A DNA stretch of 64,000 nt, from contig NZ_JPRK01000015.1 in assembly GCF_000832125.1 (NCBI RefSeq), positions 124,001-188,000 of the forward strand, written 5' to 3'. Below are positions 1 through 9,105 of this stretch, one piece after another. Under the pieces are notes generated by a model. The model had not been told where the DNA came from. It ran no database searches and saw nothing but the letters and a program-made list of their open reading frames with translations. Made by a program: the position numbers and the translations under genes. This DNA comes from Flavobacterium hibernum (GTDB taxonomy: Bacteria > Bacteroidota > Bacteroidia > Flavobacteriales > Flavobacteriaceae). Every line of letters starts with the position of its first letter. Positions within the stretch are counted from its first letter, which is position 1.

Positions 1-555
1 GAAACACACAAAATTAAAATGCTTAAAAAAGGCGAAAATGTTCATACAGGAGAATTCGGAAACGAAGGGTCTGGCGGACAAAGCTATCTAAAATACAATT
101 GGAAAGCCGGAAATACTTATAAGTTTTTACTGCACGGAATTCCACAAAATAACAATAGTACCAATTATACTGCTTATTTTTATGCACCAGAGCTTAAAAA
201 ATGGCTTTTAATTGCTAGTTTTAATCGTCCGGAAACCCATACGTATTTAAAAAGATTCCATTCATTTCTAGAGAATTTTATTCCGGAACAAGGCGATTTA
301 TCTCGTAAAGTTTTATTCAATAATCAATGGATTTGTGATGATAAAGGAGTTTGGACAGAAATAAATTCAGCTCGTTTTACAACAGATAATACAGGAGCAA
401 AAGAATACCGAATGGATTATGCAGGCGGACTTGACAAAGATTCTTTTTATTTAAAAAACGGAGGATTTTTTAATAACAATACAAAGCCAAAAACAATATT
501 TACAAGACCATTAAACAATAAAAAACCAGAAATAAATTTTAAGAATTTGCCATAA
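1..555 (+). CDS. DUF3472 domain protein, C-terminal part (5' end outside window)
   Basis: The reading frame is open from base 1, so the ATG at 19 is probably internal and the true start lies to the left. The visible ~184 residues include a Gly-rich GNEGSGGQSY stretch, aromatic beta-strand segments and a C-terminal TRPLNNKKPEINFKNLP tail. This matches the DUF3472 family of exported proteins, which often sits in polysaccharide-utilisation loci and usually follows a DUF5077 domain. The biochemical role of the family is not established. The gene lies 98 bases upstream of the GH109 gene on the same strand, with the GH35 gene next, so a shared role in glycan breakdown is inferred. The alternative is an unrelated secreted protein with a similar fold. 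Confidence 0.7.
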   Translation, partial: ETHKIKMLKKGENVHTGEFGNEGSGGQSYLKYNWKAGNTYKFLLHGIPQNNNSTNYTAYFYAPELKKWLLIASFNRPETHTYLKRFHSFLENFIPEQGDLSRKVLFNNQWICDDKGVWTEINSARFTTDNTGAKEYRMDYAGGLDKDSFYLKNGGFFNNNTKPKTIFTRPLNNKKPEINFKNLP

Positions 556-653
556 AAAGTACATTTTTAGAACTAAACAACAACACAACAAAAACAATTT
601 TTTCCGATAATCCTATTTTGATTATCATCATTTCAAATCAAATTATTTAAATT

Positions 654-2033
654 ATGAGAACTAGTATTTTAAAATTCATGTTAGTCGCTTGTCTTTTGTT
701 TGGATGGACAACTGCCTCGGCTCAAATGATTAAAACCAAAACACCAGCACGTGCAAAAGGACAACAAGATGTTTTGCGTTTAGCAACTGCTCCAATCCCA
801 ACAGTTCGTGTAGCATTTATTGGTTTAGGAATGCGTGGACCGGGAGCTGTAGAGCGTATGACGCATATACCGGGTGTAGAAATCGTGGCACTTTGCGATA
901 TGACCCAGAAAAACACACAATCGGCAAACGAAATTTTAACAAAAGCTGGACTTCCTAAAGCGCAAGAATTTTTTGGAGATGAAAATGCATGGAAAAAAGT
1001 AACTGCATTACCAAATGTCGATTTAGTATACATTGCTACAGATTGGAAACACCATGCATTAATTGGTGTTCAAGCTATGAAAGATGGAAAACACGTTGCT
1101 ATTGAAGTTCCGGGTGCGATGACAATGAAAGAAATCTGGGATCTTATTGATACATCAGAAAAAACACGTAAACACTGTATGCAACTTGAAAATTGCGTTT
1201 ATGATTTCTTTGAATTGACTACTTTAAATATGGCGCAACAAGGTTTATTTGGAGAAATTCTTCATGCAGAAGGTTCTTATATTCACGGTCTTCAACCTTT
1301 TTGGGGAGAATACTGGAACAACTGGAGAATGGATTACAACATCAAACACCGTGGAGATATCTATGCAACACACGGTATGGGACCAGCTTGTCAGGCTTTA
1401 AACATTCACCGTGGCGATAAAATGAATTTCTTGGTTTCTATGGATACTAAAGCCGTTGGAAATCCTGCTTACATCAAAGAAAAATCTGGTCAGGATATTA
1501 AAGACTTTAGAAATGGAGATCACACAATGACTATGATTCGTACTGAAAACGGAAAAACAATCCAAATTCAACACGACGTTACTTCGCCTCGCCCATATAG
1601 CAGAATGTACCAATTAAGCGGAACAAAAGGTTTTGCAAACAAATATCCGTTAGAAGGTTATGCTTTAGATGGTAAGGAATTAGGAGATGACGTAAAACCA
1701 AATCACGAAAAATTAAGCGCACACTCATTCGTTCCTGAAGAAGTTAAAAAAGCTTTGATGGAAAAATACAAACACCCAATTGTAAAAAATATCGAAGAGC
1801 AAGCTAAAAAAGTGGGTGGTCACGGCGGAATGGATTTCGTAATGGACTATCGTTTGATTCACTGTTTACAAAAAGGACTTCCGTTAGATATGGATGTTTA
1901 TGATTTAGCAGAATGGTCTTGTCTAGGTCCATTAACAGAAATCTCACTTGACAACGGTTCTGCGCCGGTAGAAATTCCAGATTTCACTCGTGGAGGCTGG
2001 AACAAACTGCAAAAGTTAGAGTTTTCAGAATAA
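654..2033 (+). CDS. GH109-type NAD-dependent glycosidase (Gfo/Idh/MocA fold), exported
   Basis: 459 residues. An N-terminal signal peptide (about residues 1-24, ending ASAQ) predicts export to the periplasm. A Rossmann fold follows: the dinucleotide loop FIGLGMRGPG is at residues 55-64, with VALCD at the end of the second strand. The segment TDWKHHALIGVQAMKDGKHV and the later HGMGPACQALN block are typical of family GH109, known for alpha-N-acetylgalactosaminidase activity that uses tightly bound NAD in a transient-oxidation mechanism. Length fits the family. It sits between the DUF3472 gene and a GH35 gene on the same strand. Substrate is inferred from the family only. Other Gfo/Idh/MocA enzymes are the main alternative, but the signal peptide argues for GH109. 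Confidence 0.85.
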   Translation: MRTSILKFMLVACLLFGWTTASAQMIKTKTPARAKGQQDVLRLATAPIPTVRVAFIGLGMRGPGAVERMTHIPGVEIVALCDMTQKNTQSANEILTKAGLPKAQEFFGDENAWKKVTALPNVDLVYIATDWKHHALIGVQAMKDGKHVAIEVPGAMTMKEIWDLIDTSEKTRKHCMQLENCVYDFFELTTLNMAQQGLFGEILHAEGSYIHGLQPFWGEYWNNWRMDYNIKHRGDIYATHGMGPACQALNIHRGDKMNFLVSMDTKAVGNPAYIKEKSGQDIKDFRNGDHTMTMIRTENGKTIQIQHDVTSPRPYSRMYQLSGTKGFANKYPLEGYALDGKELGDDVKPNHEKLSAHSFVPEEVKKALMEKYKHPIVKNIEEQAKKVGGHGGMDFVMDYRLIHCLQKGLPLDMDVYDLAEWSCLGPLTEISLDNGSAPVEIPDFTRGGWNKLQKLEFSE

Positions 2034-2061
2034 AATTTTATTGGTTAGTTGAAAGAAAGTT

Positions 2062-2085
2062 AGAGGGCAAGTCATGGTGCCCTCT
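2062..2085 (+). terminator. Hairpin after the GH109 gene
   Basis: An 8-bp perfect stem, AGAGGGCA (2062-2069) with TGCCCTCT (2078-2085), is followed by TGCTTGTTTT. It lies between two glycosidase genes, so it may act as an intra-operon attenuator or stabilise the upstream mRNA end. It is preceded at 2041-2050 by TTGGTTAGTT, a 10-mer also found ahead of the terminators of the two candidate small RNAs near 60.5 kb. Confidence 0.6.
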
Positions 2086-2120
2086 TGCTTGTTTTATAAC
2101 AATTCTAAATCAAAATCAAA

Positions 2121-3980
2121 ATGAGAAAAATATACCTTATAATTCTGTTATCAATTTTTACTGTTTCGATTACAAATGCACAACAAAAACAAACTTTCGC
2201 CATAAGTGAAGGTAATTTTTTATTGAATGGAAAACCGGTTCAAATACATTCCGGCGAAATGCATTATTCTCGTATTCCACAACCGTATTGGCGTCATCGT
2301 TTAAAAATGATGAAAGCAATGGGATTAAATGCCGTTGCGACCTATGTATTTTGGAACTATCATGAAACTGCTCCCGGAGTTTGGGATTTTAAAACCGGAA
2401 ATAAAAACTTAGCCGAATATATTAAAATAGCGCAGGAAGAAGGTTTATTCGTTATTCTTCGTCCGGGTCCTTATGTTTGTGCCGAGTGGGAATTTGGTGG
2501 TTATCCTTGGTTTTTACAAAACGTGCCGAATATGGTTATTCGCGGTAATAACAAGGAATATCTAACGGCTACAAAAGCCTATTTTACTGAACTGTACAAT
2601 CAGGTTAAAAATTTACAAATTACCAAAGGCGGGCCAATTATTATGGTTCAGGGCGAAAATGAATTTGGTTCTTATGTTGCACAACGTAAAGATGTTTCGT
2701 TAGAAGATCATAAAAAATACAGTGCAGCTGTTTTTCAGCAATTAAAAGATGTAGGTTTTGAAGTTCCCTTTTTTACATCAGACGGAAGCTGGCTGTTTGA
2801 AGGCGGTGCCTTACCAGGTGCGTTGCCAACTGCAAATGGCGAAAGTGATATTACTAAATTAAAAAATGTAGTCAATCAATACAATAACGGGCAAGGTCCT
2901 TATATGGTGGCTGAATTTTATCCGGGTTGGTTAGATCATTGGGCAGAACCATTCCCTACACAAACTCCGGAAGAAACCGTTCGCTTAACACAAAAATATC
3001 TGGACAACCAAGTTTCATTCAACTACTACATGGTTCATGGGGGAACTAATTTTGGTTTTACATCCGGCGCAAATTATGACAAAGAGCACGACATTCAACC
3101 TGATATGACGTCTTACGATTACGATGCTCCAATTAGCGAAGCAGGTTGGGCAACGCCAAAATACAGTGCGTTAAGAGAAATATTAAAATCAGGTGAAACT
3201 CCAGCTGTTCCAGAAAAAATAGCGGTAATCACAATCCCGAAAATTACTTTAACAAAAGTGGTTGATTTAGCCGATTTGAAAGCTAAAATAACGCCCGTTA
3301 TCAACGACAGTCCTTTGTCGTTTGAACAATTAAATCAAGGGGACGGTTATGTTTGGTACAGCAAAAGATTTACGCAACCTATTAGTGGAAAACTAGAATT
3401 AAACGGTTTGCGCGATTATGCAATCGTATATGTTAATGGTAAAAAAGTAGCAGAATTAAATCGTTATTATAAAAAATACGATTGCGAAATAGATGTTCCT
3501 TTTAATGCTACTTTAGATATTGTTGTCGAAAATATGGGACGCATTAACTACGGTTCTCAAATCAATGCTAATAACAAAGGAATCATTAGCCCGGTTATTA
3601 TTAATGGTGAAACAATTACGGGAGACTGGAAAATGTATCAATTGCCAATGACTACAGAACCCAATTTAGAAGCTTATAAAAACTCTGGAAAAATAAACCG
3701 TCCAACTTTATATCAAGGAACTTTTGATCTTAAGAAAACTGGAGATACTTTTCTGGACATGCGCGATTTTGGTAAAGGTATCGTTTTTATAAACGGAATC
3801 AATATTGGTCGTTACTGGAGTGTTGGTCCACAACAAACTTTATATTTACCAGGTTGTTGGCTTAAAAAAGGTAAAAACAACATTGTGATTTTTGAGCAAA
3901 AAAATGAAACAATTCAAAAAGAACTAAAATCTATTGCTACTCCAATTTTAGAAGATCTAAGACCTGAGAAAGGTTTATAA
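2121..3980 (+). CDS. GH35 beta-galactosidase, exported
   Basis: 619 residues with a signal peptide (about 1-20, ending TNAQ). The N-terminal TIM barrel carries the GH35 hallmark region FLLNGKPVQIHSGEMHYSR and later YVFWNYHE. The acid/base is predicted as Glu181 in QGENEFG and the nucleophile as Glu265 in MVAEFYPGW. The C-terminal ~250 residues contain jelly-roll beta domains with a galactose-binding-like end (INGINIGRYWSVGPQQTLY). The family hydrolyses terminal beta-galactosides in the periplasm or at the cell surface. It follows the GH109 gene by 87 bases and probably shares its transcript, consistent with a partial polysaccharide-utilisation cluster. No SusC/SusD pair is visible, so that part may lie left of the window. 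Confidence 0.92.
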   Translation: MRKIYLIILLSIFTVSITNAQQKQTFAISEGNFLLNGKPVQIHSGEMHYSRIPQPYWRHRLKMMKAMGLNAVATYVFWNYHETAPGVWDFKTGNKNLAEYIKIAQEEGLFVILRPGPYVCAEWEFGGYPWFLQNVPNMVIRGNNKEYLTATKAYFTELYNQVKNLQITKGGPIIMVQGENEFGSYVAQRKDVSLEDHKKYSAAVFQQLKDVGFEVPFFTSDGSWLFEGGALPGALPTANGESDITKLKNVVNQYNNGQGPYMVAEFYPGWLDHWAEPFPTQTPEETVRLTQKYLDNQVSFNYYMVHGGTNFGFTSGANYDKEHDIQPDMTSYDYDAPISEAGWATPKYSALREILKSGETPAVPEKIAVITIPKITLTKVVDLADLKAKITPVINDSPLSFEQLNQGDGYVWYSKRFTQPISGKLELNGLRDYAIVYVNGKKVAELNRYYKKYDCEIDVPFNATLDIVVENMGRINYGSQINANNKGIISPVIINGETITGDWKMYQLPMTTEPNLEAYKNSGKINRPTLYQGTFDLKKTGDTFLDMRDFGKGIVFINGINIGRYWSVGPQQTLYLPGCWLKKGKNNIVIFEQKNETIQKELKSIATPILEDLRPEKGL

Positions 3981-4288
3981 ATTAAAAACTAAATCTGCTA
4001 AATCTGTAGAATCTGCGAGAGAATTTTTTAGCCACAGATTAAAAGGATTAAAAATATTTCACGCAGATTTTGCTGATTTAAGCCGATAAACGTCAAAACT
4101 AATTGTAAGCTTTTACAAAGCAAAATTAATTTCGAAAAAACACAAAACCGCAAAGTTTTGTCATTTCGACGAAGGAGAAATCTTCGCAAGTAACTCCGCA
4201 AAAAAATCTAATCTTTGTCGAGCTTCTCATGAAGATTTCTCCTTCGTCGAAATGACAATATTATGTTTAATCTGTGCGCCTAAAAACA
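3981..4288. repeat. Intergenic palindromic repeats downstream of the GH35 gene
   Basis: This 360-base gap contains no gene. At about 4028-4085 are degenerate arms of the CCACAGATT family (also near 12.0 and 12.8 kb). At 4160-4256 a long imperfect palindrome opens with GTCATTTCGACGAAGGAGAA and closes with the reverse complement, followed by a terminator. The same arm sequence recurs near 37.9, 46.6, 47.9 and 48.1 kb, so this is a dispersed REP-like element. Confidence 0.7.
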
Positions 4289-4290
4289 AA

Positions 4291-4318
4291 AAAACCATTC
4301 ACTTACATGAATGGTTTT
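4291..4318. terminator. Bidirectional terminator
   Basis: An 11-bp perfect stem AAAACCATTCA (4291-4301) / TGAATGGTTTT (4308-4318) has A-rich and T-rich flanks. It lies between the convergent GH35 (+) and OsmC (-) genes and can serve both. Confidence 0.85.
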
Positions 4319-4342
4319 TTCGTTAAATATAAATTCTAAAAA

Positions 4343-4744
4343 TTACTTCCAGTTAAAAGTAATTTTCTTTTCAATTTCTGAACTTAAACTCAAAAATACC
4401 GGGCAAGTCATACCTGCGCGTTCAAGAATCGTTCTGCTTTTTTCTTCTTCAACACCTTGCATATCAAAAACAATTTCAATTGCACCAATTCTTCTTGGTT
4501 CAGCATTCATTATTTTAGTTACTTCGGCTGTTGAACCTGTAAAATCAACGTTCAAATCGCGTGCTTTGATTCCCATAATAGTCATCATACAACTCGCTAA
4601 AGCATTTGCAACTGTATCTGTTGGAGAAAAAGCTTCTCCTTTTCCGTTATTATCTACCGGTGCATCAGAGATAATTTCACTACCTGATTGCACATGAATT
4701 GATTTTGTTCTTAAATCGCCTAAATAGGTTACTTTTGATGTCAT
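4343..4744 (-). CDS. OsmC/Ohr family protein
   Basis: 133 residues, a normal OsmC length. The two redox cysteines of the family are present: Cys52 in ALASCMMT and Cys114 in AGMTCPVF. These proteins reduce organic or fatty-acid hydroperoxides in the cytoplasm using thiols. No signal peptide is present. Its ATG overlaps the stop codon of the upstream LysM protein (TAATG), which indicates translational coupling and one transcript. The OsmC branch lacking an Ohr-type context fits best, and the exact peroxide substrate cannot be read from sequence. Confidence 0.88.
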   Translation of the reverse strand: MTSKVTYLGDLRTKSIHVQSGSEIISDAPVDNNGKGEAFSPTDTVANALASCMMTIMGIKARDLNVDFTGSTAEVTKIMNAEPRRIGAIEIVFDMQGVEEEKSRTILERAGMTCPVFLSLSSEIEKKITFNWK

Positions 4745-6825
4745 TAGTTTGCTACTTTTAAAGTTAAATCACTGTCGTAATATAAAATGTAAACACCTTT
4801 GTTTGCGTGTCCACCATCTTCTTTTTTATAAAATTGAAATTTATTGTCAACTTGTTCCGTTGTCATTAAATCTGCTGTTTCCTGATATGTTTTTCCCTGT
4901 ACCAAACGCATCATAGTATCAAAAGTTACATCAAAACCGCGTGTTGCATAAGTATTAGGATTTACTTTATTCTTCAATCTATATTCTTTTTCAAAAACTA
5001 AAACAGCAGGTTCGTCACTTTCGCGAGTTACTGACGGATACATTAATTTTAGTTTAACCAAATTGTCAAAATTAATTTCATCAGTATCAAGCGTACTGTT
5101 TGGTTCTAAAATAACCAACTGCACCTGACACGTTTTTTGAGCATCGATTAAAGCTTTTATAGTTGCTTTTACCATAGCCGTATTTCCTGTTTCCATTACC
5201 ACATAATTCATTCTACCAGGCAATAACAAACTTTTTAAACTAGCAACGTCTAAACCTCCAGTTTCTGTCAAACCAGCAAAAACAACTCCCTTTTGATTTT
5301 GTTTGATATAGCTAATTACAGATTCCTTCTTTTTATCAACAACGGCAACAATATTTCCGTTTTTTGAACGCATAAAATCAAAAACTGCATTTCGAACCAC
5401 ATCATTTGATGGAATTGTCTGGTACAAATTATCAATTGGGTTTGCTTTATCCTTAGACAAAGGCGAAATCACAGGAACATTGTATAAACGCAATGTATTT
5501 GCCGTAGATTCGGCATTACTTTGATAAAATGGTCCAATAACAGCACTTGCGTCCTGCAATTTATTTTGCGCGATTAAAGTCGAAATATTCGAACTGTTTT
5601 TTGTTTCCTGAGAATCGTAAATCGCCACATCAATTGGCAATTTTAATGTTTTGGCAGAGTCGATTGCCATCATTGCTCCAGAATAAAAATCAAGTGTCAT
5701 ATTCAAAAACTTATCACTTTTAATTCGGTTAGCAGTGCTTGTTGTATCATTTTGCATTTTCGCCAAATTAAAAGGCAAAAGTAAAACTAATTTCTTACGC
5801 TCATTTTGTCCTCTTTTCTTAGTCAACTCAACAATTTCAGGATTAGCCGAAACCGTTTCAGATTTTACTTTATCTACGATTTGTATTCCGCCGGTATTTG
5901 CATTTTCAACTGCTTTTTCAACAGGTTGTTGTTGCGCAATAATAGGCGCTGGAGCTAAATATCCAGCAGGAACTTTTAAAACCATTCCTTCCTTTACACC
6001 TTCTGAAAGAGCAGGATTTAAAGCCGTTAATTCTTCTTGACTTATATGAAAAGTTCTACCTAAACTATAAAAAGTTTCTTTTGGTTTTACCTGATATTCC
6101 ATATAAGAAACCGCTTTTTTAGGAGTTTCAGTTGCTTTTTTAGTCTCAGCGGGTTTTGCCGTATTAGTTACGGGTGCTGCCGAAGTTTCGGTTTTTGGAG
6201 CCGTTCCTTTTATTGTCAAACGATATCCTATTGGTAAATTTGAAACAATTTCAGGATTACGCTTTTCTAAATCTTCAATCGTAGTATTGTATTTTTTAGC
6301 AATAGAAAATTTAGTTTCTTTTGCAATAACATCATGATAAACATACTTTTCTTTTGCTTTTTCACTAACTACTTTATTAGCTACAGGAGTTTTTACTGAT
6401 GCTCCTTTTGCCGGAATAACCAATTTTTGTCCAATTTGAACACCATCTTTTACCAAAAAAGGATTTGCAGCTTTTAAAGCTTCGTCAGAAATACCATATT
6501 TTTTTTCGATACTATAAAATGTTTCTTTTGGTTGTACCTCATGAACAATTTCTTTAGAACTATTCGTCACTTTTGCTACAACTGTCTCTGTTTTAGCTGC
6601 CGCTTTTGTACCATTTGTTGGAATCAATAAAACCGTATTTGGTTTTACACCATTTCTAGCATCCGGATTTAAGGTATAAATATCATAAGGCGTAACCTTA
6701 AATTTTACAGCAATTTGATTAATAGTTTCTCCACTTGAAACCGTGTATTTCACCACTTTTTCTTGCGAAAATGCAGAACTGGTTACAAAAAAAACTAATG
6801 ATAATAATGTTAAATAATATTTCAT
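4744..6825 (-). CDS. LysM-repeat protein with a periplasmic-binding-protein type 1 (LppC-like) domain
   Basis: 693 residues with a signal peptide (about 1-21). Four LysM modules are visible at about residues 23-70, 90-137, 162-207 and 240-288, each with a T/Y-x-V-x-x-x-E-T-hydrophobic start and an N-P-x turn. They are joined by Lys/Ala/Pro/Thr-rich linkers. Residues from about 330 to the end resemble a type-1 periplasmic ligand-binding fold (KLVLLLPFNLA, IGPFYQSNAESTANTL, VPVISPLSKDK), like the LppC/LpoA or amino-acid receptor family. LysM binds peptidoglycan glycan strands, so a periplasmic role as a wall-anchored sensor or regulator of peptidoglycan synthesis is inferred. It is translationally coupled to osmC. 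Confidence 0.8.
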   Translation of the reverse strand: MKYYLTLLSLVFFVTSSAFSQEKVVKYTVSSGETINQIAVKFKVTPYDIYTLNPDARNGVKPNTVLLIPTNGTKAAAKTETVVAKVTNSSKEIVHEVQPKETFYSIEKKYGISDEALKAANPFLVKDGVQIGQKLVIPAKGASVKTPVANKVVSEKAKEKYVYHDVIAKETKFSIAKKYNTTIEDLEKRNPEIVSNLPIGYRLTIKGTAPKTETSAAPVTNTAKPAETKKATETPKKAVSYMEYQVKPKETFYSLGRTFHISQEELTALNPALSEGVKEGMVLKVPAGYLAPAPIIAQQQPVEKAVENANTGGIQIVDKVKSETVSANPEIVELTKKRGQNERKKLVLLLPFNLAKMQNDTTSTANRIKSDKFLNMTLDFYSGAMMAIDSAKTLKLPIDVAIYDSQETKNSSNISTLIAQNKLQDASAVIGPFYQSNAESTANTLRLYNVPVISPLSKDKANPIDNLYQTIPSNDVVRNAVFDFMRSKNGNIVAVVDKKKESVISYIKQNQKGVVFAGLTETGGLDVASLKSLLLPGRMNYVVMETGNTAMVKATIKALIDAQKTCQVQLVILEPNSTLDTDEINFDNLVKLKLMYPSVTRESDEPAVLVFEKEYRLKNKVNPNTYATRGFDVTFDTMMRLVQGKTYQETADLMTTEQVDNKFQFYKKEDGGHANKGVYILYYDSDLTLKVAN

Positions 6826-6903
6826 AATAAGGCTTAAAACAATTTAATTTCTATTTCAAAACAAGTTAGTAATTTCTCTCTAAATCAAGATTCTTGCCAC
6901 TTG

Positions 6904-7251
6904 TTATTTTAGTGGTAAATATTCTCTCAGATCAATTTCTATCTTAGCAATAATAATGTCTTTATATAACTCATCTTCTTCCTTTTTCTTGCATTGACAC
7001 AAAACTTCTTTCCTGTTTTGGTACTTATCTGAGTAAACATAGTGCGAAAGACTGCTGCTATTAAAGACAAAATTAGCGTTAAAATCGCCAGAATCAATGT
7101 GTTTGATAATGAACTTATTTCTTACTGTTGCGTCTGTAAATATACCTAAAACTAAGTAATAGCCGTTTGAAACTTCTCTAAGATTATCACAAACTTCAAC
7201 CTTTACCGTTTTACCCTCTCTGAGAGGGTTTTCCATCAATTCAAACTTCAT
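6904..7251 (-). CDS. Small SPOR-like protein of unknown function
   Basis: 115 residues if the ATG at 7251 is used. An ATG at 7302 in the same frame lies inside the guaA terminator hairpin (7291-7323), so I reject it. The core GYYLVLGIFTDATVRNKFI, followed about 20 residues later by SHYVYSDKYQNR, resembles SPOR-like modules (a GYYxVxGxF strand and a second Y-V-Y strand) that bind peptidoglycan and are appended to gliding and T9SS envelope proteins in Flavobacteria. A CQCKKKEEDE segment follows. No signal peptide is evident at either start, which is odd for a SPOR domain; it may be a remnant of a larger protein. Recognition is tentative. Confidence 0.5.
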   Translation of the reverse strand: MKFELMENPLREGKTVKVEVCDNLREVSNGYYLVLGIFTDATVRNKFIIKHIDSGDFNANFVFNSSSLSHYVYSDKYQNRKEVLCQCKKKEEDELYKDIIIAKIEIDLREYLPLK

Positions 7252-7290
7252 TTCTTCGAACGAAATTATCTTCGAAACTTTCACAAAAAT

Positions 7291-7323
7291 AAAAATGCCC
7301 ATATCAAAAATATGGGCATTTTT
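7291..7323 (-). terminator. guaA terminator
   Basis: A 13-bp stem AAAAATGCCCATA (7291-7303) / TATGGGCATTTTT (7311-7323) with a 7-base loop lies 27 bases past the guaA stop. It ends in a T run on the minus strand. Confidence 0.85.
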
Positions 7324-7349
7324 ATTAAATATTTAAATGAGAATCAAAA

Positions 7350-8879
7350 TTATTCCCACTCAATTGTTGCTGGTGGTTTTGAACTGATATCGTAAACTAC
7401 ACGATTCACACCTTTTACTTTATTTATAATGTCATTTGACACTTTCATCAAGAAATCGTATGGTAAATGAACCCAGTCAGCAGTCATACCATCTGTTGAT
7501 TCTACAGCTCTAAGCGCCACTACTTTTTCGTAAGTACGCTCATCTCCCATTACACCAACACTGTTTACAGGAAGCAAAATTGCTCCAGCCTGCCAAACTT
7601 TGTCGTATAATCCCCAAGATTTTAATCCGTCGATGAAAACAGCGTCAACATCTTGCAAGATTTGTACTTTCTCCGGAGTAATATCTCCTAAAATTCTAAT
7701 TGATAATCCTGGTCCCGGGAAAGGGTGTCTTCCTAATAACTCAGGATCTATGCCTAAAGTAGCTCCAACTCTACGAACTTCGTCTTTAAACAACATTCTA
7801 AGTGGTTCTACAATTTTTAATTTCATATAATCTGGCAATCCACCTACATTATGGTGTGATTTAATTGTTGCCGATGGTCCTTTTACCGAAACTGATTCGA
7901 TTACGTCAGGATAAATAGTTCCTTGTGCCAACCATTTTACATCTTCGATTAGGTGCGATTCATCATCAAAAACTTCGATAAATACGCGACCAATTGTTTT
8001 ACGCTTAGTTTCAGGATCGCTGATTCCAGCTAATTCTGATAAAAAACGATCTCCTGCATCTACTCCTTTTACGTTTAATCCCATTCCTTTATATTGATCT
8101 AATACATTTTGGAATTCGTTTTTACGAAGTAAACCGTTATTTACAAAAATACAGTATAAGTTTTTGCCAATTGCCTGGTGCAATAAAACTGCTGCTACAG
8201 TAGAATCTACTCCACCTGACAATCCTAAAACTACTTTATCGTTTCCTAATTTCTCTTTTAATTCTCCCACCATTTCTTCTACGAAAGCATTTGGTGTAAA
8301 GTTTTGAGGAACTTCGGCAATGTCTACTAAAAAGTTTTTCAGCATTTTTGATCCATCTGTAGAGTGAAAAACTTCTGGATGATATTGAATAGCGTAAGTT
8401 GTTTCGCCTTCAATTTTATAAGCAGCATATTCTACATCATGCGTGCTTGCCAATTTTACAGCATTTGTTGGTAAAGCCTTGATACTATCGCTATGACTCA
8501 TCCAAACCTGACTGTTTTCTGAAACTCCATTAAAGAAAGTTTCACCTTCTTTAATATATGATAAATTAGCTCTACCATATTCTCTGGTATTCGAAGCTGC
8601 TACTTCACCTCCACTAAAATGAGCTAAATATTGTGCTCCGTAACAAACTGCCAACATTGGAAGCTTGCCTCGAATTTGAGATAAATCAGGATGTGGAGCG
8701 TCTTCTGCACGAACAGAAAAAGGGCTTCCTCCTAAAATTACTGCTTTATAAGGTGATAAATCACTAGGAAAGTGATTGTATGGGAAAATTTCGCAGAATA
8801 TATTTAATTCGCGAACTCTACGCGCAATAAGCTGAGTATATTGCGATCCGAAATCTAAAATAAGTACGTTGTGTTGCAT
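7350..8879 (-). CDS. guaA: GMP synthase (glutamine-hydrolysing)
   Basis: 509 residues from the ATG at 8879 (MQHNVLILDFG). It makes GMP from XMP, ATP and glutamine in the cytoplasm, the last step of guanine nucleotide synthesis. The class-I amidotransferase domain has its nucleophile Cys79 in LAVCYGAQ and the His-Pro-Glu of YHPEV near residue 170. The ATP-pyrophosphatase domain carries LSGGVDST, and the C-terminal dimerisation domain ends in KPPATIEWE, which is canonical. Length is normal. An upstream TTG at 8885 falls inside the promoter box and is rejected. The box TATTTTTG ends three bases before the ATG, so the mRNA may have little or no leader. Confidence 0.98.
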   Translation of the reverse strand: MQHNVLILDFGSQYTQLIARRVRELNIFCEIFPYNHFPSDLSPYKAVILGGSPFSVRAEDAPHPDLSQIRGKLPMLAVCYGAQYLAHFSGGEVAASNTREYGRANLSYIKEGETFFNGVSENSQVWMSHSDSIKALPTNAVKLASTHDVEYAAYKIEGETTYAIQYHPEVFHSTDGSKMLKNFLVDIAEVPQNFTPNAFVEEMVGELKEKLGNDKVVLGLSGGVDSTVAAVLLHQAIGKNLYCIFVNNGLLRKNEFQNVLDQYKGMGLNVKGVDAGDRFLSELAGISDPETKRKTIGRVFIEVFDDESHLIEDVKWLAQGTIYPDVIESVSVKGPSATIKSHHNVGGLPDYMKLKIVEPLRMLFKDEVRRVGATLGIDPELLGRHPFPGPGLSIRILGDITPEKVQILQDVDAVFIDGLKSWGLYDKVWQAGAILLPVNSVGVMGDERTYEKVVALRAVESTDGMTADWVHLPYDFLMKVSNDIINKVKGVNRVVYDISSKPPATIEWE

Positions 8880-8882
8880 GCG

Positions 8883-8890
8883 CAAAAATA
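8883..8890 (-). promoter_or_regulatory. guaA -7 box (TAnnTTTG)
   Basis: TATTTTTG on the minus strand matches the Bacteroidota sigma-ABfr -7 consensus TAnnTTTG exactly. Only CGC separates it from the guaA ATG. Confidence 0.55.
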
Positions 8891-8910
8891 CTTTTTATAT
8901 TCGAATTTGA

Positions 8911-8957
8911 AAAATCGTAACGTTGAAAATTTTTTTTTTTTTCAACGTTACGATTTT
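8911..8957. terminator. Long perfect hairpin upstream of guaA
   Basis: A 17-bp perfect stem AAAATCGTAACGTTGAA (8911-8927) / reverse complement (8941-8957) flanks an A/T-only loop that includes a run of T. It lies 30 bases upstream of the guaA ATG and 150 bases upstream of the divergent lipoprotein gene. It may insulate the two promoters or be a repeat-derived cruciform. Confidence 0.5.
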
Positions 8958-8960
8958 TAG

Positions 8961-9045
8961 GTGCAAAGGTTCAGAGGTACAAAGTTTTTAAAATCTTTAA
9001 ATACAGTTTTTTTTCTTTGAACCTCTGAACCTTTGTAACTTTGAT
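8961..9045. repeat. Palindromic element, CAAAGGTTCAGAGG family, copy 1
   Basis: GGTGCAAAGGTTCAGAGG begins the left arm at about 8961, and CCTCTGAACCTTTG near 9022-9035 closes it as the reverse complement. The same arms occur at 9655-9715 and, as a half, at 57705-57740. Confidence 0.75.
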
Positions 9046-9105
9046 CCTCAAAAAAGAAAATCCAAATCCATAAAAAATTCGTACCTGTAGAAAAAAACCG
9101 TATTT

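Noticed and set aside
4311..4697. Plus-strand ORF opposite the OsmC gene
   Set aside because: It is a shadow frame of the conserved OsmC gene.
7252..7302. Upstream start of the SPOR-like protein
   Set aside because: The ATG lies inside the guaA terminator stem.
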